Below, one piece after another: positions 35,630 to 44,729 of a stretch of DNA of 64,000 bases (position 1 is its first letter; each line of letters begins with the position of its first letter). The notes beneath the pieces are model-generated. The model ran no database searches. It had not been told where the DNA came from and saw nothing but the letters and a program-made list of their open reading frames with translations. A program made the position numbers and the translations under genes. The stretch comes from Reichenbachiella carrageenanivorans (GTDB lineage: Bacteria > Bacteroidota > Bacteroidia > Cytophagales > Cyclobacteriaceae): positions 2,637,501-2,701,500 of the forward strand of contig NZ_CP106735.1 in NCBI RefSeq assembly GCF_025639805.1, read 5' to 3'.

Positions 35630-36706
35630 TTGAAACTACTAGATAAGTACATACTCTCTAAATTTCTAAAAACCTACGTTTTTGTGGTTGGACTATTGGT
35701 CATTGTGATCATGGTGATTGACTTTACAGAGAAAAATGAAAAGTACATTAAAAATGATGTGCCTGCCGATGCCATTATTCAGTACTATCTGGCATTTGCA
35801 CCTTGGATAGCCAATTTGATATCTCCGATTACGGTATTTATCACTACGGTATTGGTGACTTCTGGTATGGCGGTCAAGACCGAAATTGTGGCTATTCTTT
35901 CGGGAGGAGTGAGCTTTCGTAGAATGCTCGTGCCGTATCTGATGGGGGCGTGTATGATTGCGGTGCTTAGTTTTTATGTCAATGGCTGGCTGATTCCAGA
36001 TTCCAATAAGTATAGAATTGGTTTTGAAATTGAATACTTAAAAAAGCCTTTCTATTTTAATGAGAGAGATATTCATCTCAAAATAGCTGATGATGATTAT
36101 ATCTACATACAACGCTACAACAATCGAACAGAGTCAGCTTATCGAGTGACACTGGAGAAGATTGTAGACAATGAATTGAAAGCTAAGCTTTTTGCTAAAA
36201 AAATGACTTGGGATGATTCGTTGAGCACTTGGCGTTTTCGGGATTGGGAGCTGAGAAACATCAATAAGTTTGGTGAAGTCATCACCAGGGGAGAAGATCT
36301 CGATTCGGCGGTTAATATTTCTCCTAGCGATTTTGATACCAAGTATCAGCTCAACGCTACTATGAACATGGGTGAACTGGAAGACTATATTGCGTTGTTG
36401 AAATCACGGGGATCGAGCGAAGTGGGGCTCTACGAGATCGAAAAATACATCAGATACATGTTGCCATTTACGGCGATCATACTCACCCTCATGGGGGTGT
36501 CTGTGTCGGCAGAAAAGTCCACAAGAGGAGGAGCAGGTTTCAAAATTGCCTTGGGATTTGTTATTGCATTTGTGTTCATCTTACTATTTGTACTGGTCAA
36601 AGCCATTGCCGAGGCAGGGTCTATGCACCCTATTTTGGCGATTTGGATTCCTAATATAGTTGGACTGATTGCTGCATTAGTGATGTACCGATTTGTGCCC
36701 AAATAA
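35630..36706 (+). CDS. LptF/LptG family permease
   Basis: A 358-residue inner-membrane protein of the YjgP/YjgQ family, which forms the transmembrane part of the lipopolysaccharide transporter LptB2FG. Three helices precede a periplasmic domain (about 125-270) and three follow it. The N-terminal KLLDKYILSKFLKTYVFVV is typical. The start is TTG at 35630, only 10 bases after the tgt stop. A second family member begins at 63347, so this genome has at least two, as expected for LptF plus LptG. Which one this is cannot be told. Confidence 0.92.
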   Translation: MKLLDKYILSKFLKTYVFVVGLLVIVIMVIDFTEKNEKYIKNDVPADAIIQYYLAFAPWIANLISPITVFITTVLVTSGMAVKTEIVAILSGGVSFRRMLVPYLMGACMIAVLSFYVNGWLIPDSNKYRIGFEIEYLKKPFYFNERDIHLKIADDDYIYIQRYNNRTESAYRVTLEKIVDNELKAKLFAKKMTWDDSLSTWRFRDWELRNINKFGEVITRGEDLDSAVNISPSDFDTKYQLNATMNMGELEDYIALLKSRGSSEVGLYEIEKYIRYMLPFTAIILTLMGVSVSAEKSTRGGAGFKIALGFVIAFVFILLFVLVKAIAEAGSMHPILAIWIPNIVGLIAALVMYRFVPK

Positions 36707-36718
36707 ACTTCAAATTCT

Positions 36719-37642
36719 ATGTCGGATAAATCACCCTCGATGCTCAATGCCTATCTTCAGTTGCACTTCATCGTGTTTATCTGGGGATTTACGGCCATAC
36801 TTGGTAAGCTCATAGAGATACCTCCAGTTGAGATGGTTTTTTATCGTACTTTGATTGCTAGTGCGGGATTGTATCTTTTACTCAAATGGAAGAAGATACC
36901 ATTCGAAGTGCCAAAAAAACAACTTTTAACGATTTTAGGTACGGGGGTGCTCATTGCTATACATTGGATATTGTTCTTCTTGGCGGCTCGGATTTCCAAT
37001 GTCTCTGTATGCCTTTCTGGTATTGCTACCGTATCGTTGTGGACTAGTTTTATAGATCCAATTGTAAACAAAAGGAAACTAAAATTTTACGAACCCATAG
37101 TGGCGATTATATCTGTAATAGGAATCGTGGTTGTTTTTCAATCTACGCTTGACGAGGCTTTAGGGTTTACTATTGCCATTGTGTCAGCGATCTTGGCGGC
37201 TATTTTTACAGTGATCAATGGCAAGTTGGTAGCCAAACAAAATCATTATACCATCACTTTCTATGAGATGGTGGGGGCTTGTGCTACGATCATTCTTTTC
37301 TTTCCTATATATAGCTATTGGTTTACCGAAGACGGTTTGGCTTTGTCTTTGACCACTCACGATTTTCTTTATTTACTTCTTTTGGGTTTGGTCTGTACAG
37401 TCTATACTTATTCTATTGCAGTGAAATTGATGCAGCGCTTGACAGCCTTTGTGATTAACTTAACAGTGAACCTAGAGCCTGTATATGGGATCACAGTGGC
37501 TGTGTTTTTGTTTGGTAGCGAGGAGCAAATGGATGGTAATTTCTACTGGGGTACGATGATAATCGTTTTGTCCGTTGTCATGTATCCTTTTCTCCGAAAG
37601 TATTTTGAAGGAAAAAACATCCAACAAGATATTGTGCGTTAA
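36719..37642 (+). CDS. EamA/DMT-family transporter
   Basis: A 307-residue protein with ten hydrophobic helices arranged as two EamA repeats, the drug/metabolite transporter fold. It includes HFIVFIWGFTAILGKLIEI at the N-terminus and a conserved proline- and glutamate-bearing NLEPVYG near helix 9. It starts 12 bases after the permease gene. The substrate is unknown; family members export amino acids, nucleosides or other metabolites. Confidence 0.9.
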   Translation: MSDKSPSMLNAYLQLHFIVFIWGFTAILGKLIEIPPVEMVFYRTLIASAGLYLLLKWKKIPFEVPKKQLLTILGTGVLIAIHWILFFLAARISNVSVCLSGIATVSLWTSFIDPIVNKRKLKFYEPIVAIISVIGIVVVFQSTLDEALGFTIAIVSAILAAIFTVINGKLVAKQNHYTITFYEMVGACATIILFFPIYSYWFTEDGLALSLTTHDFLYLLLLGLVCTVYTYSIAVKLMQRLTAFVINLTVNLEPVYGITVAVFLFGSEEQMDGNFYWGTMIIVLSVVMYPFLRKYFEGKNIQQDIVR

Positions 37643-37792
37643 GCACATCATTTGAAAGAGGTTTGAGAAGTGAAATTTCATTTATCGAAGAAAATAGCTA
37701 ATTCATCGATGAGAAAATTTGATTCCTATGAAAAAAATGATAATTTAGGATCACAAAATTCCAAAAATCAGACTGACTAAATTCAGTTTATG

Positions 37793-37821
37793 AAACCATC
37801 CCACCCAGGATGGTTTTATTT
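37793..37821 (+). terminator. Terminator hairpin
   Basis: AAACCATCC (37793-37801) pairs perfectly with GGATGGTTT (37808-37816), followed by TTATTTTT. It lies 150 bases after EamA and ends at the minus-strand CocE stop codon, so it may serve both directions. Confidence 0.65.
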
Positions 37822-39720
37822 TTCCTCCTTTTCCTGCAATATCCCCAATTCTATATAAGAAGGATTCAGTCCTGATCTACCAATGTAGTGCTGTGCTTTC
37901 ACAAAATCTTCAGGCTCTGCTTCGAAGATGTTTTCGACATAGGTCTGAGGGTTGATATCTACGAGTGGGAACCAGCTGCTCTGTACTTGTACCATGATGC
38001 GATGGCCTTTTTTGAAAGTATGCAGCACGTCTAAAAGTGGCAGGTCGATAGTCTCAGATTTTTTGGGTTCAAATGGTTTGGGGTATTGGTAGCTTTCTCT
38101 GAATCGGCCTCTGATAGCCTCACTGCGTACCATTTGATGATACCTACCCATGTCACGCTTAGGCTGGTGGGGAAACGGAGGGTGCTGCATTGGGTATACA
38201 TCTATGAGTTTGACGATCCAGTCGGCTGCTGTTTGGTTGGTTTTGGCAATGAGGTGTGCGAGTATCGGCCCAGCAATTGTGAGGTCTTCTTCCATCGGTT
38301 CAGATAGGTAGTATAGCACGTCAGGCCTATCTAGTAAAAAGCCTTGGTCGTCTGTCATATAAGTCTTAGGCATGCCAGTGTCTTCATAGTCTATAAAGGG
38401 GACAGGATTTGCAGGATCGCTTTCAAAAATATCCGTACCGTATTCGTTTTCTTTGGCTGGAGTTCGAGACAAACCTTTTTTGACTTTGAAATAGTACTTC
38501 ACTTTTTCTATGTTTTTTGGCGGCCATTCCTCAAATTTCTTCCATTCGTTGGTGCCCGTTTGAAACATATAAGCTTCAGGTAGTTTCTCCTCTTCTTTAC
38601 CTTTGAGGTGGTAAGCAAAGAAGGGGGTAATGATCTGGTCGTTGTAAAAATTTGAGGTTTTAGATCCGAAATGAACATTACCCAGATGGTCACCTGCTGT
38701 TCGACGCCACCCGCCATGACTCCAAGGCCCCATGACTATGGTATTGGAGATGTCGGGATTGTTTTGTTCTATGGTTTCATAGATTTTGAGTGGGCCGTAG
38801 AGGTCTTCTGCGTCGAACCAACCGCCTACAGTAAGCACTGCGCAGTGGATGTTTTTGAGGTGCGGTAGGAGGTTTCTGTCTTGCCAGAAGCTATCATAGT
38901 TAGGGTGAGCGACTATTTCATTCCAAAATGCTATACTGTCGCCTAAATAATATTCTTTAGCCAGAGACAAGGGAGTCATTTCTTTAAAAAAGGCATACCC
39001 GTCGTTAGTCCCATGTTGGAATCTAGGGTTTCTTATTTTGGTAGGGCCTTTTTTAGGCTGGCCAAAACTGGCGAAGAAATTGAAAGTGTGTGGCAAGAAG
39101 AATGCGCCATGGTGATGAAAGTCATCGAAAAACCAATCTGCGATAGGGGCTTGTGGAGATGCAGCTACCAAGGATGGGTGAGAATTGATCATACCTGCAG
39201 CTGTATAAAAGCCTGGGTATGAGATGCCCCATTGGCCTACTTTTCCATTGTGATTTTTTACGTTGGTCAATAGCCATTCTATTGTGTCAAAGGTGTCTGT
39301 GCTTTCGTTGATGCGTCGGTTTTGAGGTGTCATGTTTACGAAATGGCCTTCAGACATGTAGGCACCTCTTACATCTTGATAGATAAATATATACTTGTCG
39401 CGTGTCATGCGCATATTAGGTCCCAGATCAATTTTATAATTATCCTCTCCATATGGTTGGACAGAGTAAGGCGTGCGATACATGATGATGGGGTATTGTT
39501 CTCTCTGATCTTTTGGCGTGTAGATCGCAGTGAAGAGTTTGGTTCCATCTCGCATAGGGATATAGACTTCTTGCTTGGTATAATTTTGATATACAAAAGT
39601 GGAGTCTTCTGCTTTCGAAAATGGTACGTAAGCTTCTTTTTCAGAACTGCAACTGGCTGTGATGAAAAATAAAGTAGCCCAAATGGCGAAGTGTTTTTTA
39701 AATAAATGGATCATAATCAT
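37816..39720 (-). CDS. CocE/NonD family hydrolase, lipoprotein
   Basis: A 634-residue alpha/beta hydrolase of the cocaine-esterase / X-Pro dipeptidyl peptidase S15 type. The N-terminal signal ends in the lipobox ITASC, so it is a lipoprotein. The nucleophile elbow is GQWGISYPGFY with the catalytic Ser, and the His is in GPWSHGGWRR. A C-terminal jelly-roll domain (about 440-634) is typical of the family. The substrate (peptides or acyl esters, such as glutaryl-7-aminocephalosporanate in relatives) is uncertain. The stop of crcB overlaps its first base, so they may be co-transcribed. Confidence 0.92.
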   Translation of the reverse strand: MIMIHLFKKHFAIWATLFFITASCSSEKEAYVPFSKAEDSTFVYQNYTKQEVYIPMRDGTKLFTAIYTPKDQREQYPIIMYRTPYSVQPYGEDNYKIDLGPNMRMTRDKYIFIYQDVRGAYMSEGHFVNMTPQNRRINESTDTFDTIEWLLTNVKNHNGKVGQWGISYPGFYTAAGMINSHPSLVAASPQAPIADWFFDDFHHHGAFFLPHTFNFFASFGQPKKGPTKIRNPRFQHGTNDGYAFFKEMTPLSLAKEYYLGDSIAFWNEIVAHPNYDSFWQDRNLLPHLKNIHCAVLTVGGWFDAEDLYGPLKIYETIEQNNPDISNTIVMGPWSHGGWRRTAGDHLGNVHFGSKTSNFYNDQIITPFFAYHLKGKEEEKLPEAYMFQTGTNEWKKFEEWPPKNIEKVKYYFKVKKGLSRTPAKENEYGTDIFESDPANPVPFIDYEDTGMPKTYMTDDQGFLLDRPDVLYYLSEPMEEDLTIAGPILAHLIAKTNQTAADWIVKLIDVYPMQHPPFPHQPKRDMGRYHQMVRSEAIRGRFRESYQYPKPFEPKKSETIDLPLLDVLHTFKKGHRIMVQVQSSWFPLVDINPQTYVENIFEAEPEDFVKAQHYIGRSGLNPSYIELGILQEKEEK

Positions 39721-40094
39721 TAGGCTAAATATATTTTACCGAGATACCAGCCTAAGCCTGCTGCGGCTAAACCTAGTACTAAACTGAGTGATATGTACAG
39801 TATGGCGGATGAAAAATTGTTGGTTAGAATAAGGTTGATGTTTTCTACACTGAAAGTAGAGAAGGTGGTAAAACCACCACAAAACCCAGAGGTAATGAAT
39901 ACATAGTATGAGCGATCCATTTTACCAACGGAGTGAAAGAGAAACCCTAGTAAAAATGAGCCCACGATATTAACAAAGAGTGTGCCCAGAGGGGCAATGC
40001 CAGGTGTGATTTTGAGTAACCATTGTGAAAGTAAAAACCTCAATATACTGCCTATCATGCCTCCCATTCCTACAAAAAGCGCAAGTCGAATCAT
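39720..40094 (-). CDS. crcB: Fluoride-specific ion channel CrcB/Fluc
   Basis: A 124-residue, four-helix protein of the CrcB/Fluc family, which forms dual-topology homodimer channels that expel fluoride. The conserved GGMIGSILRFLLS and GFCGGFTTFSTFSVE motifs are present, the latter holding the central Na+ and fluoride-contacting phenylalanines. It overlaps the next upstream gene (hypothetical 40091-40528) by four bases. No fluoride riboswitch hairpin is recognised upstream. Confidence 0.95.
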   Translation of the reverse strand: MIRLALFVGMGGMIGSILRFLLSQWLLKITPGIAPLGTLFVNIVGSFLLGFLFHSVGKMDRSYYVFITSGFCGGFTTFSTFSVENINLILTNNFSSAILYISLSLVLGLAAAGLGWYLGKIYLA

Positions 40095-40528
40095 TTCTGT
40101 AGTCGTTTAAATTTCTTTTTCATGTAGTTGAGCATTTTATCATACTCGGTGTTTTCTTGTTTGCTGAGTGCCAACTGCTTGCCAGAAGTGAGCTTGATAG
40201 TGAGTTCTTCGTACAGTCCACCGTAAGTTTTTATAGAGGTGTGAAACCAGTGGTCGATCTCTTTTCCTCCGAAAGCATATCTGGAGAGTTTGAAGGGAAA
40301 TTTCACCTCAAATTTTTCTTTAGATACTTTTACTGTTTTGATAGAGAAAAGAATTTTGACCAAGACGACAAACCCGATGGGGCCAGAGGTGTATACAAGT
40401 AGATACCACCAAGAGCGATCTGTGGCTGATTGGATTTGGGTAAGGCCGTAAATGAATGCGGCAAAGGCTATAGTGATAAAAAGCCCGACAGAAAACAGTG
40501 TGCCTATTTTGGGTTTGGAAACGATCAT
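40091..40528 (-). CDS. Hypothetical membrane protein with PH-like tail
   Basis: A 145-residue protein with two N-terminal membrane helices (about 10-28 and 40-60) and a soluble beta-rich C-terminus (KVSKEKFEVKFPFKLSRYAF and following) reminiscent of small PH-like membrane domains. No named family. It is directly downstream of the ACP phosphodiesterase gene with no gap and overlaps crcB by 4 bases, so it lies in the same minus-strand operon. Confidence 0.75.
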   Translation of the reverse strand: MIVSKPKIGTLFSVGLFITIAFAAFIYGLTQIQSATDRSWWYLLVYTSGPIGFVVLVKILFSIKTVKVSKEKFEVKFPFKLSRYAFGGKEIDHWFHTSIKTYGGLYEELTIKLTSGKQLALSKQENTEYDKMLNYMKKKFKRLQK

Positions 40529-41119
40529 TTACTTTTTGATTTGAGCCGTAAAATTATGGATATGACTCAATATTTCTTTAAAAAACAGCTGAAATTCCCT
40601 TTCAAATCTTTCATAGTCGTCTGTGAGGTTTTTGACGGCTCTTTCCATACCAGAGGTAAAGGATGTGCGACGTGACATACCACTTAGGGCAAACTGGATT
40701 CCTTCTATAAATTGATAATTGTAGAGCCAATCTCCAGATTCCATGTATCCAAGGAGATAATTGCACTTGTCGGGTAGTAGGGTTTGATGTCTGTGGAGTA
40801 GCTGGTATTGCCTGTTGCAGAAATCTTTAAGGTTCTCATTTGAATAGTCAGACCAGTTTTTTGCTAAAAAATGGTCATAGTAGATGTCCATAATGACGCC
40901 AGCATAATGCCTGTAATCTACTGCCAGTCTTCTTTTTCCATCAAGGAAAATGGGGTGATTGTCTGCGTAATGGTCTATCTCACGATGAATCAAAATGCCC
41001 TGTTGTACACCTTCAGGGTAGTCGAGATATTTCTTGCCTTTTACGAAATCAGCAATGAAATTTCCAATGGTAATGGGTTCGTTTTCAAACGATAGAAATA
41101 AGTGAGATAGATAGTTCAT
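40529..41119 (-). CDS. acpH: Acyl carrier protein phosphodiesterase
   Basis: A 196-residue HD-like enzyme that removes the 4'-phosphopantetheine group from acyl carrier protein. The family N-terminus MNYLSHLFLS, followed by GNFIADFVKG, and the HREIDHYADNHP motif with metal-binding His and Asp are clear. It heads the minus-strand run acpH, hypothetical, crcB, CocE. It diverges from the TerB-like gene at 41185. Confidence 0.92.
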   Translation of the reverse strand: MNYLSHLFLSFENEPITIGNFIADFVKGKKYLDYPEGVQQGILIHREIDHYADNHPIFLDGKRRLAVDYRHYAGVIMDIYYDHFLAKNWSDYSNENLKDFCNRQYQLLHRHQTLLPDKCNYLLGYMESGDWLYNYQFIEGIQFALSGMSRRTSFTSGMERAVKNLTDDYERFEREFQLFFKEILSHIHNFTAQIKK

Positions 41120-41154
41120 CTAGGGAATAAGATAGGGCTTTTCTTCTGATTTCT

Positions 41155-41162
41155 TATATTTG
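41155..41162 (+). promoter_or_regulatory. Putative Bacteroidota -7 element
   Basis: TATATTTG matches TAnnTTTG and lies 22 bases before the ATG at 41185. A -33 TTG is not evident at the usual distance. Confidence 0.4.
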
Positions 41163-41184
41163 TTAAAATCAAAACCAGCTAATC

Positions 41185-41580
41185 ATGTCAAAGTCTCATC
41201 TTAATATTCTTGTTCAGCTTGCAAAGGTTGACGGTATGGTAGTTCAAGAAGAATTGGATCTGATCCAAGAAGTAGGAAAAGCCAATGGCATGACGGAAGA
41301 AGAAATTGCCTCTTGTTTTGAGGAAGAATTTCCCATTGGAGATTTGACCAATCTGACAGCCGACCAAAAGTATGATTTGATTTATTCGATAGTGCAGTTG
41401 ATGAAAATCGATGGCAAACTTTACAATGAAGAGATCAAGTTTTGTGCAAAAATGTCTGCCAAGCTAGGGTATGAAGAAGATGTGCTTTTTGAGCTTATGC
41501 TCAAAATCTACGCAGATCCAGATTTGTGTGCCGATAAAGAAACTTTAAAACAGCATATCCAAGAATTTCTTATTCCCTGA
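41185..41580 (+). CDS. TerB-like protein
   Basis: A 131-residue helical protein of the TerB-like (tellurite resistance / co-chaperone DjlA N-terminal) family. Two repeats, LVQLAKVDGMVVQEELDLI and IVQLMKIDGKLYNEEIKFC, have the D-G-x-x-x-x-E metal-binding pattern. No other ter genes are nearby. Its last 36 bases overlap the 3' end of the convergent comEC gene. Confidence 0.85.
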   Translation: MSKSHLNILVQLAKVDGMVVQEELDLIQEVGKANGMTEEEIASCFEEEFPIGDLTNLTADQKYDLIYSIVQLMKIDGKLYNEEIKFCAKMSAKLGYEEDVLFELMLKIYADPDLCADKETLKQHIQEFLIP

Positions 41581-43650
41581 TAGGGAAATCATATGTGCCT
41601 GTTGGTTGAGGTCGATTACGTCCATGTCTAGCTGATTGGCTTCCTTTTTTATTCTGCTTGTATATTTATGGCTGTTGGTATTATCTAGTATCACCTGTTG
41701 GCAGTCCACGATTTGATCTAAAATACGCAGTGAGTCAATAGACTGATTTGAAACCACCACTATATCGGCTTTTAATCTGAGTTGAATTTCGTTTGGGTCA
41801 AATGGTTTTGTAAGGAAAAGTACTTTCGTATTGTTGAATGTCTGTAAGAGAGCAAAGTCGGTGAGGAGGGTGTTTATCTTTTTTATACTATTTGGAGGAG
41901 GAAGTAGATGGTGTATTCGGTATGGAGCAATGTGATAGTTGATTTTTTCTTGAGATAGAAGGCTATCTAATGTATACAATTGAGCATTAAAACGATTGAT
42001 CTGATCCATGGTTCTGCTATGGTTGATTGCATAAAACACCATTTTATGATTGTTGGATTGAGAGATGACTTGGTGAGTTTGATCAATACTGAAACCAACA
42101 ACCGCCAGACAGGTCAGCCATAGATAGGACGTCTTTTTGAAATGAAAAAGAGCAATGCATCCGGCCATGGCTATGTAGATAAAAAGGGTTTGACTTTCTG
42201 AAAGATGAATCCAATCTATCACGCTGCTGTCTGTTTGCTGTACCCAGCTCACAAAAATATTGAGATAATATACCAGCTGTTCTAAAAGCCATCCAATCCA
42301 GTTTGTCAGTGAGCCAAAGATCAACATGGTGATGCCAAGAATCATGACGCCATAAGCAGCTGGTATCACAAAGAGATTTGTCAATAAAAAGTAGGATGGA
42401 AACTGATGAAAGTAGTATAGACTAAGTGGGAACGTAGCAATTTGTGCAGCCACTGATACGCAGGTGAGCTGCCAGATTTTATTGCCGATCCAGGTGGGTA
42501 TAGTTATGTGCTGGTAGCACCGGGGGTATAGGTAGACGATACCAGCTACGGCTAAAAAGGAAAGTTGAAACCCGATATCAAATAGAAAAGAAGGATCGTA
42601 CAGGAGTAAGATGAAGGCAGAAAAGGCTAGCGAGTTGAAAATGTGACTTTTTCGATCTAGTATTTTAGCAAAAATGATAATAGAGAACATAGAAACTGCC
42701 CTGAGAATCGAAGGAGAAAAACCTGTCAATAAAGCGAAAGCCCAGAGAGCTATTATACTAATGGTAGGTACGATCAGTCGTTTAAAATCACCAGCGGGGA
42801 TAGTTTTGAAAGCCCATGTGAGTATGAAATAAATGATTGAAACGTGTAGCCCAGAGACTGCCAGTACATGCATGGCTCCTGCAGCAGCATAGGCCGATTT
42901 GATCTCAGGGTCAAGCTGACCTTTGATGCCGAGTAAGAGCGCAGAGACAATGGCTTGTTCGTTTTTGCCATGTATTTGAGTGGTGATCAGTGTATTGAAG
43001 TAATCGCGAATGCGATAAATGGCACTCATTAATCCATTGGCCTGATGCTGTGCGAGTCGTTCGATTTGATCAGGTTCGGCAAACAGCTGTATGTAGATAT
43101 CTTGCTCGGCCATGTATCGACTGTAATCAAATTCGTGTGGATTTTTTGCGGATGAGATAGCTGTAGGAGTACCTGTGATTCTTATTTTGTCGCCATAGTT
43201 TAAAGTAGAGGTGTGATAGGGTGCCTTTTTTTCGTAAAGCAACAGTAGCGCTTTGGTATGGATAGTAGTTGAATCTTGTAGGCCAGTACTTAGCGTTACT
43301 TGGTGAATGATGTGTTTTTCTTTTTCTATAGGAAATGAAGTGATGGTACCAATGCTTACTTGACAGTTAGTCCACGCTGTTTTGATCAGATGACTTTGGT
43401 ACTCTAGATTAGACGATGTATATCGATAAGCGCCTAGCAGGCATACGGCCGCTAGAAGCAGATTGCCCCAAATGGCATGTGGCAATTTTTTGAAGATACT
43501 TTTGCCTAAAAGGGCAAAAAGAAAAATGCCAACTGCTCCAAGTAAACTGGCATGGAGTATTGCCTCGGAATGCGTGTGCCGTGCGATGAATATACCTAGC
43601 ACGAAGGTTAGAATAATTCTTAAAAAAGGGTAGTTGGTCCAATGAGACAT
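41545..43650 (-). CDS. comEC: ComEC/Rec2 competence channel
   Basis: A 701-residue membrane protein that carries single-stranded DNA across the inner membrane in transformation. An N-terminal DUF4131/OB region (about 100-180) is followed by the competence domain (about 215-500) with AVSGLHVSIIYFILTW and ALLTGFSPSILRAVSMFSI. The C-terminal 170 residues look unlike a metallo-beta-lactamase domain: the H-x-H-x-D-H motif is missing, as in the short ComEC type of Bacteroidota. Other competence genes are not in the window. The 3' end overlaps the TerB-like gene by 36 bases in opposite orientation. Confidence 0.9.
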   Translation of the reverse strand: MSHWTNYPFLRIILTFVLGIFIARHTHSEAILHASLLGAVGIFLFALLGKSIFKKLPHAIWGNLLLAAVCLLGAYRYTSSNLEYQSHLIKTAWTNCQVSIGTITSFPIEKEKHIIHQVTLSTGLQDSTTIHTKALLLLYEKKAPYHTSTLNYGDKIRITGTPTAISSAKNPHEFDYSRYMAEQDIYIQLFAEPDQIERLAQHQANGLMSAIYRIRDYFNTLITTQIHGKNEQAIVSALLLGIKGQLDPEIKSAYAAAGAMHVLAVSGLHVSIIYFILTWAFKTIPAGDFKRLIVPTISIIALWAFALLTGFSPSILRAVSMFSIIIFAKILDRKSHIFNSLAFSAFILLLYDPSFLFDIGFQLSFLAVAGIVYLYPRCYQHITIPTWIGNKIWQLTCVSVAAQIATFPLSLYYFHQFPSYFLLTNLFVIPAAYGVMILGITMLIFGSLTNWIGWLLEQLVYYLNIFVSWVQQTDSSVIDWIHLSESQTLFIYIAMAGCIALFHFKKTSYLWLTCLAVVGFSIDQTHQVISQSNNHKMVFYAINHSRTMDQINRFNAQLYTLDSLLSQEKINYHIAPYRIHHLLPPPNSIKKINTLLTDFALLQTFNNTKVLFLTKPFDPNEIQLRLKADIVVVSNQSIDSLRILDQIVDCQQVILDNTNSHKYTSRIKKEANQLDMDVIDLNQQAHMISLSGNKKFLDMLF

Positions 43651-43717
43651 TCCTGTGATAAACTAGAAATGCTGCTGGGATAAATCTAATTAAATAGTAT
43701 AAAAATTATGTTACTAA

Positions 43718-44659
43718 TCAACTGTTTTCTTCCTTGTCGTAAGCTTCTATGATTGAGCGAACGAGCTTGTGACGGATTACATCTTTCCCATCTAGTTCGA
43801 TAAAGCCAATGCCTTTGACGTCTTTTAGGATTTTTAGAGATTCAGCCAATCCCGATTTCTGTTTGGTAGGCAAATCTATTTGCGACATATCTCCTGTTAC
43901 GATCACCTTAGAATGTGGCCCCATTCGAGTCAAAAACATTTTGATCTGCATAGGAGTGGTGTTTTGTGCCTCGTCGAGTAGAATAAAGGCTTCGTTGAGT
44001 GTTCGTCCTCTCATATAGGCCAGTGGGGCTATTTCGATAACGCCATTTTCCATATAATACCGAAGTTTTTCGCTAGGTACCATGTCGTGTAGCGCATCGT
44101 AGATGGGTCTTAGATAAGGGTCAATCTTCTCCTTGAGATCTCCAGGTAAAAAACCTAAATTTTCCCCTGCTTCTACGGCTGGGCGTGTAATGATTATTTT
44201 TTCGACATCGCGATCTTTGAGTGCTTTTACAGCCAAGGCTACAGAGATATAGGTCTTGCCTGTACCTGCTGGCCCGATGGCGAATACCAAATCTTTTTTA
44301 GCGACAGCTTCTACTAGCCTTTTCTGATTCTTGGATTTGGGACTTATTTTGTGGCCTCTGGTGCCGTAGACTAAGACGTCGCTTTCGTTGTTCAGAAATT
44401 TATCTTCTTCTTTATCGAGATAGGTTTTGACATGCTCACTGGTGATAGCACCAAACTTATGATAGTGATCTACCAGCGCATTTAGAATTTCATTGATTTT
44501 TATAATCTCAGGAGAGGTGCCTTGGATTCTAATTTCGTTGCCGCGTGAGATGACTTTCGACTTAGGGAAAGCCGAAGCAATTTCGTTGATATTCTGGTTT
44601 TCTACACCCAAAAATTCAATGAGTGGAATGTTCTCTAGGGTAATAATTTTTTCTACCAA
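43718..44659 (-). CDS. phoH: PhoH family ATPase
   Basis: A 313-residue P-loop protein, PhoH/YbeZ-type. An N-terminal KH-like stretch (residues 25-70) is followed by the ATPase domain with Walker A GPAGTGKT near 133-140, AGENLGFLPGDLKEKIDPYL and Walker B FILLDEAQNT. Such proteins are RNA-linked ATPases/helicases that act with YbeY in ribosome maturation. It diverges from the SAM hydroxide adenosyltransferase gene, 70 bases away. Confidence 0.94.
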   Translation of the reverse strand: MVEKIITLENIPLIEFLGVENQNINEIASAFPKSKVISRGNEIRIQGTSPEIIKINEILNALVDHYHKFGAITSEHVKTYLDKEEDKFLNNESDVLVYGTRGHKISPKSKNQKRLVEAVAKKDLVFAIGPAGTGKTYISVALAVKALKDRDVEKIIITRPAVEAGENLGFLPGDLKEKIDPYLRPIYDALHDMVPSEKLRYYMENGVIEIAPLAYMRGRTLNEAFILLDEAQNTTPMQIKMFLTRMGPHSKVIVTGDMSQIDLPTKQKSGLAESLKILKDVKGIGFIELDGKDVIRHKLVRSIIEAYDKEENS

Positions 44660-44729
44660 ATGAAGTATCTAATTTGCGGTCAAATTATATTTTTGCTAGA
44701 CAAAATAAACAGATTTTTCAATAGCTTGT

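Noticed and set aside
39720..40094. Fluoride riboswitch upstream of crcB
   Set aside because: The gene is internal to an operon with a 4-base overlap, and no riboswitch-like fold is visible before acpH.
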